NCBI RefSeq assembly: GCF_003751445.1
Contig: NZ_RJUU01000003.1
Coordinates: forward strand, 310,001-374,000
From: Streptomyces sp. 840.1
Lineage (GTDB): Bacteria > Actinomycetota > Actinomycetes > Streptomycetales > Streptomycetaceae
Reading direction: 5' to 3'
Length of the DNA: 64,000 nt
The notes under the pieces were generated by a model. That model worked only from the letters and a program-made list of their open reading frames with translations, searched no databases and was not told the origin of the DNA. Every line of letters begins with the position of its first letter. Positions within the stretch are counted from its first letter, which is position 1. Below, one piece after another: positions 1 to 9,274 of the stretch. The translations under genes and the position numbers were made by a program.

Positions 1-1323
<1,323 letters not shown>

Positions 1324-1340
1324 GCTTATCGGTTCTCCAT

Positions 1341-1412
1341 CTGTCTGCTGTCGGCCGGCTGTCTTCCGTCGGGCGACTGTCTTCCGTCGGCCGGCTGTCT
1401 TCCGTCGGCCGG
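1341..1412. repeat. Four tandem 18-bp repeats upstream of the UvrA-like gene
   Basis: Four head-to-tail copies of an 18-mer, consensus CTGTCTTCCGTCGGCCGG, occupy 1341-1358, 1359-1376, 1377-1394 and 1395-1412. The last copy is exact, the third is exact, the second differs at two bases and the first at three. The array ends 18 bp before the ATG at 1323, so it lies in the 5' leader or promoter of the UvrA-like gene. No protein-coding frame explains it. Confidence 0.85.
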
Positions 1413-1560
1413 GCTGAGGACTGTGGGCATGGTTCTACTTGGCCGACGTGTCCGTGGCAACGCATCCCGGCGGGCGGTGCCGGCCGGGATGCGCGACGGC
1501 CGTCCCCGCTGGTCCCCGCGCCCGCTGTGCCGGGCGCGCGGGACGGCTCAGCGGCCTTGC

Positions 1561-1917
1561 TCAGGTGTCCTGCAGGATCCCGAGCACATTGCCGTCCGGG
1601 TCCGTGAAGGTGGCCACCAGGCGTCCGCCGCCGACGTCGTGCGCGGGCTCCTTCACGGTGGCGCCCGCCGCCGTCACCTCGGCCAGCTTCGCCTCGATGT
1701 CGGGTACCTCCCAGTAGGTCACGGGCGAGGCCACGCCCTGCCCTCCCCCGTCCGGCACGAGACCGATGTGCTGGCCACCGGCCTCGTAGCCGACGTAGTA
1801 GGGCGCGTCCGCCTGCGGCTCCACGCCGAGCAGAGCCGTGTACACCGCCTTGGCGGCGGTCAGGTCGGACACGGGGTGCAGGACGGTCTTGATTCCCTTG
1901 GCGGCAGAGCCGGTCAT
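1561..1917 (-). CDS. VOC (glyoxalase/bleomycin-resistance fold) protein
   Basis: This is a 118-residue single-domain protein. The ATG at 1917 is chosen because a CAGGAG ribosome site lies about six bases upstream. It carries the beta-alpha-beta-beta-beta pattern of the vicinal oxygen chelate family: an N-terminal PVSDLTAAKAVYTALLG helix, then GYEAGGQHIGLV, and a C-terminal FTDPDGNVLGI strand whose residues usually give a metal ligand. Length and layout match YybH/PhnB-like small VOC proteins. The substrate cannot be read from sequence. It stands alone between the UvrA-like gene and the IclR regulator. Confidence 0.85.
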   Translation of the reverse strand: MTGSAAKGIKTVLHPVSDLTAAKAVYTALLGVEPQADAPYYVGYEAGGQHIGLVPDGGGQGVASPVTYWEVPDIEAKLAEVTAAGATVKEPAHDVGGGRLVATFTDPDGNVLGILQDT

Positions 1918-2186
1918 GGTCGCTCCTGTGGTTCGTGAGGCGCGGGGCCCCATGCGGACGGTCGCGCCGGGCCGGCCCGGAGGTACGGAGCCGGCGGTCG
2001 CGGTCGGCGCCCGATGTCCGGGCGCTCGGTGTCTGGCCATCACGCTAGCTGCGGCCCGGTGACCGCGCTTCTCCATTCCTGACCGGTCCCCGCAGGGGTC
2101 CCGGAACGCGCTGCGCCCCTTCGCCTCGGCACGCACCCCAGGTCAGGGCCGTGTACCGGTCGTATTGCTGCCGTCCGGCACCGGGT

Positions 2187-2204
2187 CCATGCTTGGGAGC
2201 ATGG
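2187..2204. promoter_or_regulatory. Inverted repeat overlapping the IclR start
   Basis: CCATGC (2187-2192), spacer TTGGGA and GCATGG (2199-2204) form a perfect 6-bp inverted repeat that contains both candidate ATG codons of the downstream IclR gene. It could be an autoregulatory operator or an mRNA hairpin limiting translation. The arms are short, so chance is possible. Confidence 0.35.
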
Positions 2205-2959
2205 GTGACGAGGGCGGCCCCGAGCTCATCGCGTACGTCGAGCGTGCCCTCCGCGTGATGGAGGCGGCAGGATCGCACTCGGCGGATGTCCCCGTGCGGC
2301 AGCTGGCCCGGGAGGCGGGTCTGCCCGTGGCCACCGTCGAACGGCTCCTGAGGGCGCTCGCACGGGACGGCTATCTGACCGAGGCGGCCGACGGCGCGTT
2401 CGCCCTCTCCCCCGAGCGCTCGTCGCCGGGCGCCGCGGGCGACGGGCGTGGGCTGCCGGCCCGTGTAAGGCCCGTTCTGAAGTCGTTGCGCGACGACCTC
2501 TCGGCCGCGGTCTACCTGACCCTGTACGAGGAGGGCGAGATCCGGGTCCTGGAGATCGTCGACAGCGCCCGAGCCCCTCGGGTGGATCTCTGGGTCGGTT
2601 TCCAGGACGCCGGACACGCCACGGCTCTCGGCAAGAGCGTGCTGCGAGAGCTCGACGAGCAGGCGCGCGCCGAGTACTTCTCCCGGCATCCGCTGACCGA
2701 TCTCACCCCCCGCACCATCACACGGCGGGAGGAGCTGCTGCGGCAGCTCGACTCCACGCCGGCGGCGCCGGTCGTCATGGACCGGGAGGAGTACGCGCGC
2801 GGGACGACCTGCATAGCCGTGCCCGTGTACAGCGGTGACCAGATCGGTTCGCTCGGCATCTCCTTCCGGTCGGACCGGATGTACCGGACCACCCGGGTCC
2901 GGGCCGGACTGCTGTCCTCGGCGATGCGCGTGACCATGGGCCTCTCGCTGCCCGACTGA
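2201..2959 (+). CDS. IclR-family transcriptional regulator
   Basis: The protein has about 252 residues. An N-terminal winged helix-turn-helix (ERALRVMEAAGSHSADVPVR through ATVERLLRALARDGYL) is followed by the IclR effector domain with typical stretches such as HATALGKSVL and GTTCIAVPVYSG. These proteins bind promoters as dimers or tetramers and respond to small metabolites, often acids from aromatic or glycerol catabolism. Start choice is uncertain: ATGs at 2189 and 2201 are both in frame and neither has a well-spaced ribosome site; 2201 gives the usual short N-terminus. It is monocistronic, and no obvious target operon lies next to it, so the effector is unknown. Confidence 0.88.
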   Translation: MGDEGGPELIAYVERALRVMEAAGSHSADVPVRQLAREAGLPVATVERLLRALARDGYLTEAADGAFALSPERSSPGAAGDGRGLPARVRPVLKSLRDDLSAAVYLTLYEEGEIRVLEIVDSARAPRVDLWVGFQDAGHATALGKSVLRELDEQARAEYFSRHPLTDLTPRTITRREELLRQLDSTPAAPVVMDREEYARGTTCIAVPVYSGDQIGSLGISFRSDRMYRTTRVRAGLLSSAMRVTMGLSLPD

Positions 2960-3135
2960 CGCACGCCGGGCCTCGGCAGGACCCGGGATGGGCCGGGCCG
3001 GTCCCCGACCACGCCCCGTTTCCCGGCAGTTCGAGAAAATCCGTGGCGGTCCGGTGTCGCGAGCGATACGGTCGTCGCGATGATGACTCACTCTGTTCAC
3101 AGATTGGGGGACCCGTCCGCGCAAGGTGAGTGCTG

Positions 3136-4575
3136 ATGCTCACCGAGACCGCGAACCGGGATTCCCGTATTTCCTACTGGCTGCGCGTGCGCGAGTTCGC
3201 CGTGCCGCCCTCCATGATCGAGACCGCGACCGGCCGCCGTTCCTCCGGGGACTGGGCAGGCGCGTGCGCCGCCGCCGGCGTAGACGTCGATCTGAACCTG
3301 CATTCCGTGGCGGACGCCCACGGCCGCGAGCTCGCGGCCCGTGTCCGGGCCGATCTGCGGCATCTGGCGCCCGACCTGCTGCGCTGGCACCTGCCTCGAA
3401 CGGCTCCCGACGGGCTGCTGCGCCCGGGTCTGACCATGGCACTGGCCCGGTACCAGGCCGGGGGCCGGGACGGCCCGTACCCGGTGCAGCTCGTGATCCG
3501 GACGCCGCCGGCCTGGGCGGACGGCGGTCAGCGCATCAGCCTCGCGCTGTGGGCCGGTTCCCTCTGCGACGCCGCTGCACGACGGCACCCGCATCCCCAC
3601 CCCAGCCGGCGGTTCCGGCTCGATCTGCACCGCCACCTCTGGGACGCGCGCAGGGCCGGCGAGCTGCGGAGCCGCTCCGGGGCCGGCCGGCCGGCCGCCG
3701 GCCCGCGCCCCGTACCGGACCTGCCGCTCCCGGGTCCTGTGCCGGCGCTGCGGCTGTACCGTTTCGCCGTCGACCGGTGGGCGGACGAGGCCGGGATCCT
3801 GCTCCGGGCCGAGGGGCTGCCCGCCGGTCCCGTCACCGTGCGGTGCGGGGCCGGGCACCGGCTGCTTCTGGACCCGGCCGTGGACGGGGACGGCCCCGGG
3901 CCGCCCGCGCTGCGGATCTCGGCGGCGCCCGCCGAGGGGGGCGCCACCGCGCTGCCGGTCCTGCCCGACGCGGCGGCCTGGATGCCGCCCGACCTGGAGC
4001 TGCTCCGGGCCGGTGCGATCGAGGCCGGACGGCTGCACCCGCTGGTCGCCTCGGCCCTGGCACCGGAGCACGCGCCGTCGAGCGACCACCGTGATCCGGA
4101 CCCACCGGGCGGACCGCGCCTCGTGGAGTGCCGGGGCGCCCGGCACCGGATCGGGCTGGTCGACGGGGTGCTGGCGCCGCTCGACCACGATCCGGCCGAG
4201 ATCCGCCGCGAGGAGTTGCTGGTCGCCCTGACCGGCAATCCGCTCCCCTGTCTGCGGGCCATCGACGAGGCACACCGCCGCCCGCACTGCCTCAGCGGGG
4301 TACGGGAACGGCTCCTGCACGGCGACATCAGCGGCGCCCTGGCCGTCGTCGAGGGTCTGCTCGGCCCCGACGCGGTGCTGCGGGGCGGCGCCCTGCGGGA
4401 CGAGCTGGAGGCCGCCGCCCAACGGCGTTTCACCCACGGCCTGTTCAGGGCCGGCCTGACCGGCGGCGGACCGGGGTCCGCGCCCGGCCGGTTCTTCCCG
4501 GCTCGTCCCCGTTCCCTGCCCCGTCCCCGTTCCGGTGACCGTACCCCCCGCCCACGCCTGGCGACCTTCCGCTGA
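3136..4575 (+). CDS. Unrecognised protein, first gene of a MoxR/VWA operon
   Basis: A 479-residue protein with strong G/C third-position bias. The ATG at 3136 has AAGG at 3123-3126 as ribosome site; a GTG at 3130 is less well spaced. I recognise no domain. The N-terminal half is a mixed alpha/beta region rich in Trp, Arg and Leu, and the last ~50 residues are an Arg/Pro-rich, probably disordered tail. There is no signal peptide or membrane segment. It is followed after 112 bp by a MoxR ATPase and then by a metallopeptidase/VWA protein, so it is most likely a dedicated partner or client of that AAA machine. This role is inference from position only. Confidence 0.75.
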   Translation: MLTETANRDSRISYWLRVREFAVPPSMIETATGRRSSGDWAGACAAAGVDVDLNLHSVADAHGRELAARVRADLRHLAPDLLRWHLPRTAPDGLLRPGLTMALARYQAGGRDGPYPVQLVIRTPPAWADGGQRISLALWAGSLCDAAARRHPHPHPSRRFRLDLHRHLWDARRAGELRSRSGAGRPAAGPRPVPDLPLPGPVPALRLYRFAVDRWADEAGILLRAEGLPAGPVTVRCGAGHRLLLDPAVDGDGPGPPALRISAAPAEGGATALPVLPDAAAWMPPDLELLRAGAIEAGRLHPLVASALAPEHAPSSDHRDPDPPGGPRLVECRGARHRIGLVDGVLAPLDHDPAEIRREELLVALTGNPLPCLRAIDEAHRRPHCLSGVRERLLHGDISGALAVVEGLLGPDAVLRGGALRDELEAAAQRRFTHGLFRAGLTGGGPGSAPGRFFPARPRSLPRPRSGDRTPRPRLATFR

Positions 4576-4687
4576 CCTGAGGGCCCCGCCCGTCTCGCGT
4601 GCCTCGTGCGCGCGTCAGGACCGCCGTGCCGAGAACCGCGCGCCACGATCCGCACATCACGAACCCACAACCGACAGGTGATCAAAC

Positions 4688-5965
4688 ATGCCCTCATACG
4701 CACCGTTCGCGACCCACGACGCCCCTGCCCGACCGGCCGAACCGGCCACCGCCCATGTCCCTCAGCTCGACGTCGCAGGTGAGCTGCTCGCCCTGCTGCG
4801 CGACACCGGCACCGAACCGCGCCCCGACACACAGCTGGAGGCGCTGACCCTGGCCGTGGCCGCCGACCTGCCGGTGATCCTCTGGGGCGAGCCCGGAATC
4901 GGCAAGACCGCCGCCCTGACCCAGCTCGCCGCGTCCCTGGAGCTGCCGCTGACCACCGTCATCGCCAGCGTGCACGAGCCGTCCGACTTCTCCGGGCTGC
5001 CCATCGTCGGCGACGACCCTGCGGAACAGGGGGTGCCGATGGCCCCGCCGGACTGGGCCGTGCGGCTCGTACGGGCCGGCCGGGGGCTGCTGTTCCTGGA
5101 CGAACTGTCCACCGCGGCCCCGGCCGTGCAGGCCGCCCTGCTCCGCCTCGTGCTCGAACGGCGGATCGGCTCCCTTCGGCTGCCACCCGAGGTACGGATC
5201 GTGGCGGCCGCCAATCCCCGGTCCTCGGCCGCCGACGGCTGGGAGCTGAGCCCGCCCCTGGCCAACCGGTTCGTCCACCTCCAGTGGGCCCACGACCACG
5301 AGGTCGTGGTGCGCGGGCTCGGCGGGACCTGGCCCCGTGCGACGCTGCCCCGGCTCTCCCCCGACGCACTGCCGCAGGCGGTGGAGTTCGCCCGCCGCGC
5401 GGTGTGCGGGCTGCTGTCCGCGCGCCCCGCGCTCGTGCACCGGCTGCCCAGCAACGAGGCCCGCCGGGGCGGCCCTTGGCCCTCGCCTCGGACCTGGGAC
5501 ATGACGCTGTCACTGACCGCCTTCGCGACCGCGGCCGGTTCCTCCCGTGAAGTGCTCTCCGCGCTGGTCCGGGGCACGGTGGGGGACGGCCCGGGGCTGG
5601 AGCTGCTGGCGAGCCTGGACCGGATGGACCTGCCCGACCCCGAACTCCTGCTGGCCGACCCGGCCTCGGCCGTCCTGCCCGAGCGCGGGGACCTGCGTCA
5701 GGCAGCGCTGGACGGCGTGGTGGCCGCTGTCCGCAACCGCCCCGAAAGGCCCCGCTGGGACGCCGCGTGGGAGCTTCTGGTCCGGGCGCTGGAGACCGGG
5801 GCCCCCGATCTGGTGGTCGTCCCCGCGACCACACTCGCCTCGCTGCGCCAGGAGGACTGGGACGTGCCCGCCGCCATCGAGCAGCTGGCCGGGGTCGTAT
5901 CACTGTCCCGCCGCGCGGACCGGGCGGCGGCCCGTACGGCAGCCGCCGCACAGGCCCGCCGATGA
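4688..5965 (+). CDS. MoxR-type AAA+ ATPase
   Basis: A 425-residue cytosolic AAA+ protein. Walker A is GEPGIGKT (residues 67-74), Walker B is LLFLDE (about 133-138), followed by the MoxR-like STAAPAVQAALLRLVLERR stretch, and sensor 1 is the Asn of AAANP (about 175). The start at 4688 has AGGTGAT as ribosome site. MoxR ATPases work with VWA-domain partners as chaperones or metal-cofactor insertases. Its stop codon overlaps the next gene's start by four bases (ATGA, 5962-5965), which indicates translational coupling with the VWA partner. Confidence 0.92.
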   Translation: MPSYAPFATHDAPARPAEPATAHVPQLDVAGELLALLRDTGTEPRPDTQLEALTLAVAADLPVILWGEPGIGKTAALTQLAASLELPLTTVIASVHEPSDFSGLPIVGDDPAEQGVPMAPPDWAVRLVRAGRGLLFLDELSTAAPAVQAALLRLVLERRIGSLRLPPEVRIVAAANPRSSAADGWELSPPLANRFVHLQWAHDHEVVVRGLGGTWPRATLPRLSPDALPQAVEFARRAVCGLLSARPALVHRLPSNEARRGGPWPSPRTWDMTLSLTAFATAAGSSREVLSALVRGTVGDGPGLELLASLDRMDLPDPELLLADPASAVLPERGDLRQAALDGVVAAVRNRPERPRWDAAWELLVRALETGAPDLVVVPATTLASLRQEDWDVPAAIEQLAGVVSLSRRADRAAARTAAAAQARR

Positions 5966-7242
5966 CGGCCGGGACGCAGGAATCGCGCCGGACACCGGCC
6001 GCGCCGCTGCCGCTGGACGTCGACAAGCTCTTCGCCGCCCGGCTGCACGCCGCCCGGGTCCGCCCCTACCTGGCGACGGCGCTGTTCGCGCTGCACACCG
6101 TCGAATCGCGGCGGGTGCCGACGATGGCCGTCGACCGGCACTGGCGGTGCTACGTCTCCCCGGCGTTCGTGGCGGCCACCCCGGTGGAGGAACTGGCCGG
6201 GGTGTGGGTGCACGAGATCTCGCACCTGCTGCGCGACCATCACGGACGCGGTGACCGGGTCGCGCGGGAGCGCGGGCTGACCGGCCCGGGTGAACGTCTG
6301 CGGATGAACATCGCCGCGGACTGCGAGATCAACGACGACGTGTTCGGCGAGGGGCTGGCCCGGCCGGAGGGGGCCGTCGACCCGCGCGGCCTCGGGCTCC
6401 CCGAGGGGGAGCTGATGGAGGACTACCTGCGGCAGTTCCGCCTGGGGCCGCGTACGCAGGACCTCGCCTGGCTGGACTGCGGCAGCGGGGCCGACGGGCT
6501 GGAGAGGGAGTGGGACCTGGGGCCGGAGGGCGCTCACGGCCTGAGTGCCCAGCAACAGGACGCGGTCCGGTTCCGGGTGGCCCAGGGCATCACCGGCCGC
6601 CCGGGAGACGCTCCGCAGGGGTGGCAGCGGTGGGCGGAGGAGGCGTTCCACCCGCCGCAGGCGTGGCGGGAGTTGCTGGGGGCGGCCGTGCGCTCGGCGG
6701 CCTCGGGCCCCGGGACCGGCCAGGACTACACCTACGGCCGGCCGTCCCGCCGTTCGGCCGGGGTGCCCGGCGCCGTGCTGCCGAGCCTCCGCCGCCGGCC
6801 GCCCCGGGTCACCGTGATCATCGACACCTCCGGTTCGGTCAGTGACGCCGAACTGGGCAGCGCGCTCCTGGAGGTCGCCGCCATCTCCCGCTCCGTCGGC
6901 GGCCGCCGGGACCTCGTCAGCGTCCTGTCGTGCGACGCGGCGGCCGGAGTCGCGCACCCGCTGTGCCGCGCCGAGGGCATTGCCCTGATCGGCGGTGGGG
7001 GTACGGACCTGCGTTCGGGTTTCGCCAGGGCGCTGCGGGCCCGGCCCCGTCCTGACGTCGTGGTGGTCCTCACGGACGGGCAGACGCCGTGGCCCGCGGC
7101 GCGGCCGGCATGCAGGACGGTGGTGGGCCTGTTTCCCCGGCGCCACTCGCGCGGGTCGTGGAGCGAGGACGATCCCGACTACGTGCCGGACTCGCCGCCC
7201 GCGTGGGCGCGCACGGTCGAGATCGGCTCGTCCTGCGGGTAG
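5962..7242 (+). CDS. Putative metallopeptidase plus VWA-like domain protein (DUF2201 type)
   Basis: A 426-residue protein. The N-terminal part has a zinc-metallopeptidase motif HEISH (residues 84-88) followed by NIAADCEIND, the arrangement of the DUF2201 N-terminal domain. The C-terminal part is a VWA-like domain with the MIDAS motif DTSGS (288-292), a later GGGGTDLR supplying the MIDAS threonine, and VVVVLTDG. It is translationally coupled to the MoxR ATPase upstream. Whether the HExxH site is an active peptidase is not known for this family. Together the two genes form the classic MoxR/VWA pair. A long hairpin terminates the operon at its stop codon. Confidence 0.92.
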   Translation: MTAGTQESRRTPAAPLPLDVDKLFAARLHAARVRPYLATALFALHTVESRRVPTMAVDRHWRCYVSPAFVAATPVEELAGVWVHEISHLLRDHHGRGDRVARERGLTGPGERLRMNIAADCEINDDVFGEGLARPEGAVDPRGLGLPEGELMEDYLRQFRLGPRTQDLAWLDCGSGADGLEREWDLGPEGAHGLSAQQQDAVRFRVAQGITGRPGDAPQGWQRWAEEAFHPPQAWRELLGAAVRSAASGPGTGQDYTYGRPSRRSAGVPGAVLPSLRRRPPRVTVIIDTSGSVSDAELGSALLEVAAISRSVGGRRDLVSVLSCDAAAGVAHPLCRAEGIALIGGGGTDLRSGFARALRARPRPDVVVVLTDGQTPWPAARPACRTVVGLFPRRHSRGSWSEDDPDYVPDSPPAWARTVEIGSSCG

Positions 7243-7299
7243 GGCCTGTCTTCGAACTGCCGTCGTCGCCCGGCAGACGGCAGTTCGAAGACAGGTCCT
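7241..7299 (+). terminator. Long near-perfect hairpin after the MoxR/VWA operon
   Basis: Positions 7245-7264 and 7276-7295 are perfect 20-bp complementary arms around an 11-nt loop. Counting one G-U pair, the stem extends to 24 bp (7241-7264 with 7276-7299) and overlaps the VWA stop codon. There is no U-run, as is usual for Streptomyces terminators. A stem of this length is unusual; it may also be a relic of a mobile-element end. Confidence 0.75.
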
Positions 7300-7400
7300 G
7301 GGGCCTGTCCGGTGGGCCCGTCCGGCGTTGCCCGCAGGGCCCGGGGCGGCCCGCCTGCTAATGTGGAGACGCTGTTCAGCGTGTACGGAGGAGATCAGAC

Positions 7401-7430
7401 ATGGCGGGTGACGACGACATCTCCGGGTGA
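7401..7430 (+). CDS. Nine-residue leader peptide upstream of ABC-F gene
   Basis: ATG at 7401 to TGA at 7428-7430 encodes MAGDDDISG. It has a strong ribosome site (GGAGGAG, 7387-7393) at good spacing, which nothing else nearby would use. It lies 130 bp before the ABC-F start at 7560. Short leader ORFs upstream of antibiotic-resistance ABC-F genes act in ribosome-mediated attenuation, where a drug-stalled ribosome changes RNA folding. Here the stop codon lies inside a hairpin. Translation of the peptide is inferred. Confidence 0.6.
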   Translation: MAGDDDISG

Positions 7431-7439
7431 TACCCGGAG
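7421..7439 (+). promoter_or_regulatory. Hairpin overlapping the leader ORF stop codon
   Basis: CTCCGGGT (7421-7428), loop GAT, and ACCCGGAG (7432-7439) form a perfect 8-bp GC-rich stem. The TGA of the leader peptide spans the last stem base and the loop. A ribosome at the end of the leader would melt this stem, a layout expected for an attenuator or translational switch controlling the ABC-F gene. Confidence 0.55.
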
Positions 7440-7559
7440 CTGACCGGCCACCGGCGGGCGCCCAGGAGCGCAGCCGATGTGGCCATGTCGTTGTTCCCTC
7501 TGTCCATATCCCCGGGGCCGCACTGCGTGCCGTCCCGGATCACACGCGAGGTCCCCCGC

Positions 7560-9194
7560 ATGTCCGACGCATCCGTCATCTGCTCCGGCCTGTCCTTCTC
7601 CTGGCCCGACGACACCCCCGTCTTCCATGACCTGTCCTTCGCCATGGGGAGCGGCCGTACGGGTCTCGTCGCCCCCAACGGGTCAGGCAAGAGCACTCTG
7701 CTCAAGCTGATCGCCGGTGAGCTCCGGCCCGCCTCGGGCACCGTCTCGGTTGGCGGCACGCTGGGCTATCTGCCGCAGAGCCTTCCGCTGACCGGCGACC
7801 TGACGGTGGCCGAGGTCCTGGGGGTCGACGCGGTGATCCGCGCCCTGGACGCCGTCGAGTCCGGCGATGTCGGCGAGGACCACTTCGCGGTCATCGGTGA
7901 CGACTGGGACATCGAGGAGCGCACCCGCGCGCAACTGGACCGGCTCGGCCTGACCGGCATCGCCCTCGACCGGAGCACCGGCACGCTCAGCGGCGGACAG
8001 GTCGTCTCGCTCGGTCTGGCGGCCCAGTTGCTGAAGCGGCCCGATGTGCTGCTGCTCGACGAGCCGACCAACAACCTGGACCTGGCAGCCCGGCACTCGC
8101 TCCATGACGCGCTCGACGCGTGGGGCGGCACCCTGCTGCTCGTCAGCCACGACCGTGCGCTCCTCGGCCGCATGGACCGTATCGCCGAACTCGGCAGCGA
8201 CGAACTGCGCCTCTACGGAGGGAACTTCGCCGCCTATGAGGAAGCCGTCCGGGCCGAGCAGGAGGTTGCCGAGAAGAACGTGCGCAACGCCGAACAGGAA
8301 CTGAAGCGGGAGAAGCGGGAGTTGCAGCAGGCCCGCGAGCGCGCCGAGCGCCGGGCGAGCAACGCCGCGCGCAATCTCAAGAGCGCCGGCCTTCCGCGCA
8401 TCTTCGCCGGGAACATGAAGCGGGGCGCCCAGGAGTCCGCGGGCCGGGCCGGTCAGACCCATGCCGCCCGGGTGGGTGAGGCCAGGGCCCGGCTGGACGA
8501 GGCCGGCCGGGCGGTGCGCGACGAGCAGCGCATCACCCTCGAACTCCCGGACACCGTCGTCCCCGCCGGACGTACCGTCCTGCTCGCCGAGCGGGTACGG
8601 GTACGCCTCGGTGGTAGGGAGCAGTTCGCCGGTGAGGGCGTCGGTCTGACGATCCGCGGCCCCGAGCGCATCGCGCTCACGGGCGCCAACGGTGCAGGGA
8701 AGAGCACCCTGTTGCGGCTGATCAACGGCGAACTCCGGCCGGAGGGCGGCGAGATCAGGCGGCTGGACGGGCGGATCGCCTATCTGTCGCAGCGGCTCGA
8801 CCTGCTCGACCTCGACCGTACGGTGGCGGAGAACTTCGCCGAGTCCGCCCCGCACCGGCCGGAGGCGGAGCGGATGAACCTGCTCGCGCGCTTCCTCTTC
8901 CGGGGCGACAGCGCCCACCTGCCGGTCGGGCTGCTGTCCGGTGGCGAGCGCCTGCGGGCGACCCTGGCCTGCGTGCTGTGCGCCGAACCGGCCCCGCAGC
9001 TGCTGCTCCTGGACGAGCCGACCAACAACCTCGACCTGACGAGCGCGGATCAGCTGGAGGGCGCGCTGAGCTCGTACCGGGGAGCGTTCGTGGTCGTCAG
9101 TCACGACGAGTCCTTCCTCGGCAGGATCGGCGTGGACCGGTGGCTGAGGCTGGCGGACGGCGAGCTGGTGGAGACCGGGGCTCCGCAGATGTGA
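7560..9194 (+). CDS. ABC-F protein, candidate antibiotic-resistance type
   Basis: A 544-residue soluble protein with two ABC domains and no membrane segment. Domain 1 has Walker [10 protein letters not shown], signature [10 protein letters not shown] and DEPTNNLD. Domain 2 has [18 protein letters not shown] and DEPTNNLD. A charged helical linker of about 100 residues, rich in Glu/Arg/Lys, separates them; in ABC-F factors this element enters the ribosomal E site. The ATG at 7560 is preferred over an in-frame upstream ATG at 7479 because a GAGG ribosome site precedes it and the domain begins at once. The leader ORF and hairpin upstream suggest inducible ribosome protection against an antibiotic. 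Which drug is unknown. Confidence 0.9.
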   Translation: MSDASVICSGLSFSWPDDTPVFHDLSFAMGSGRTGLVAPNGSGKSTLLKLIAGELRPASGTVSVGGTLGYLPQSLPLTGDLTVAEVLGVDAVIRALDAVESGDVGEDHFAVIGDDWDIEERTRAQLDRLGLTGIALDRSTGTLSGGQVVSLGLAAQLLKRPDVLLLDEPTNNLDLAARHSLHDALDAWGGTLLLVSHDRALLGRMDRIAELGSDELRLYGGNFAAYEEAVRAEQEVAEKNVRNAEQELKREKRELQQARERAERRASNAARNLKSAGLPRIFAGNMKRGAQESAGRAGQTHAARVGEARARLDEAGRAVRDEQRITLELPDTVVPAGRTVLLAERVRVRLGGREQFAGEGVGLTIRGPERIALTGANGAGKSTLLRLINGELRPEGGEIRRLDGRIAYLSQRLDLLDLDRTVAENFAESAPHRPEAERMNLLARFLFRGDSAHLPVGLLSGGERLRATLACVLCAEPAPQLLLLDEPTNNLDLTSADQLEGALSSYRGAFVVVSHDESFLGRIGVDRWLRLADGELVETGAPQM

Positions 9195-9274
9195 ACCGCT
9201 GACGTGCCGTCCTGGCCCGCGCCCGAGGCAGGACGCCCGGCGGGCCGCGAACCGATCACGTGGGAGAGGCCACC

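Noticed and set aside
3097..4437. Long minus-strand frame opposite the first gene of the MoxR/VWA unit
   Set aside because: The plus-strand frame has better G/C third-position bias, a ribosome site and operon context. The minus frame is Gln/Gly/Arg-rich and without features.
7321..7364. TAATGT at 7359-7364 as a -10 for the ABC-F leader transcript
   Set aside because: No -35 at a suitable distance; the nearest TTGCCC is 25 bp upstream. Not strong enough to annotate.
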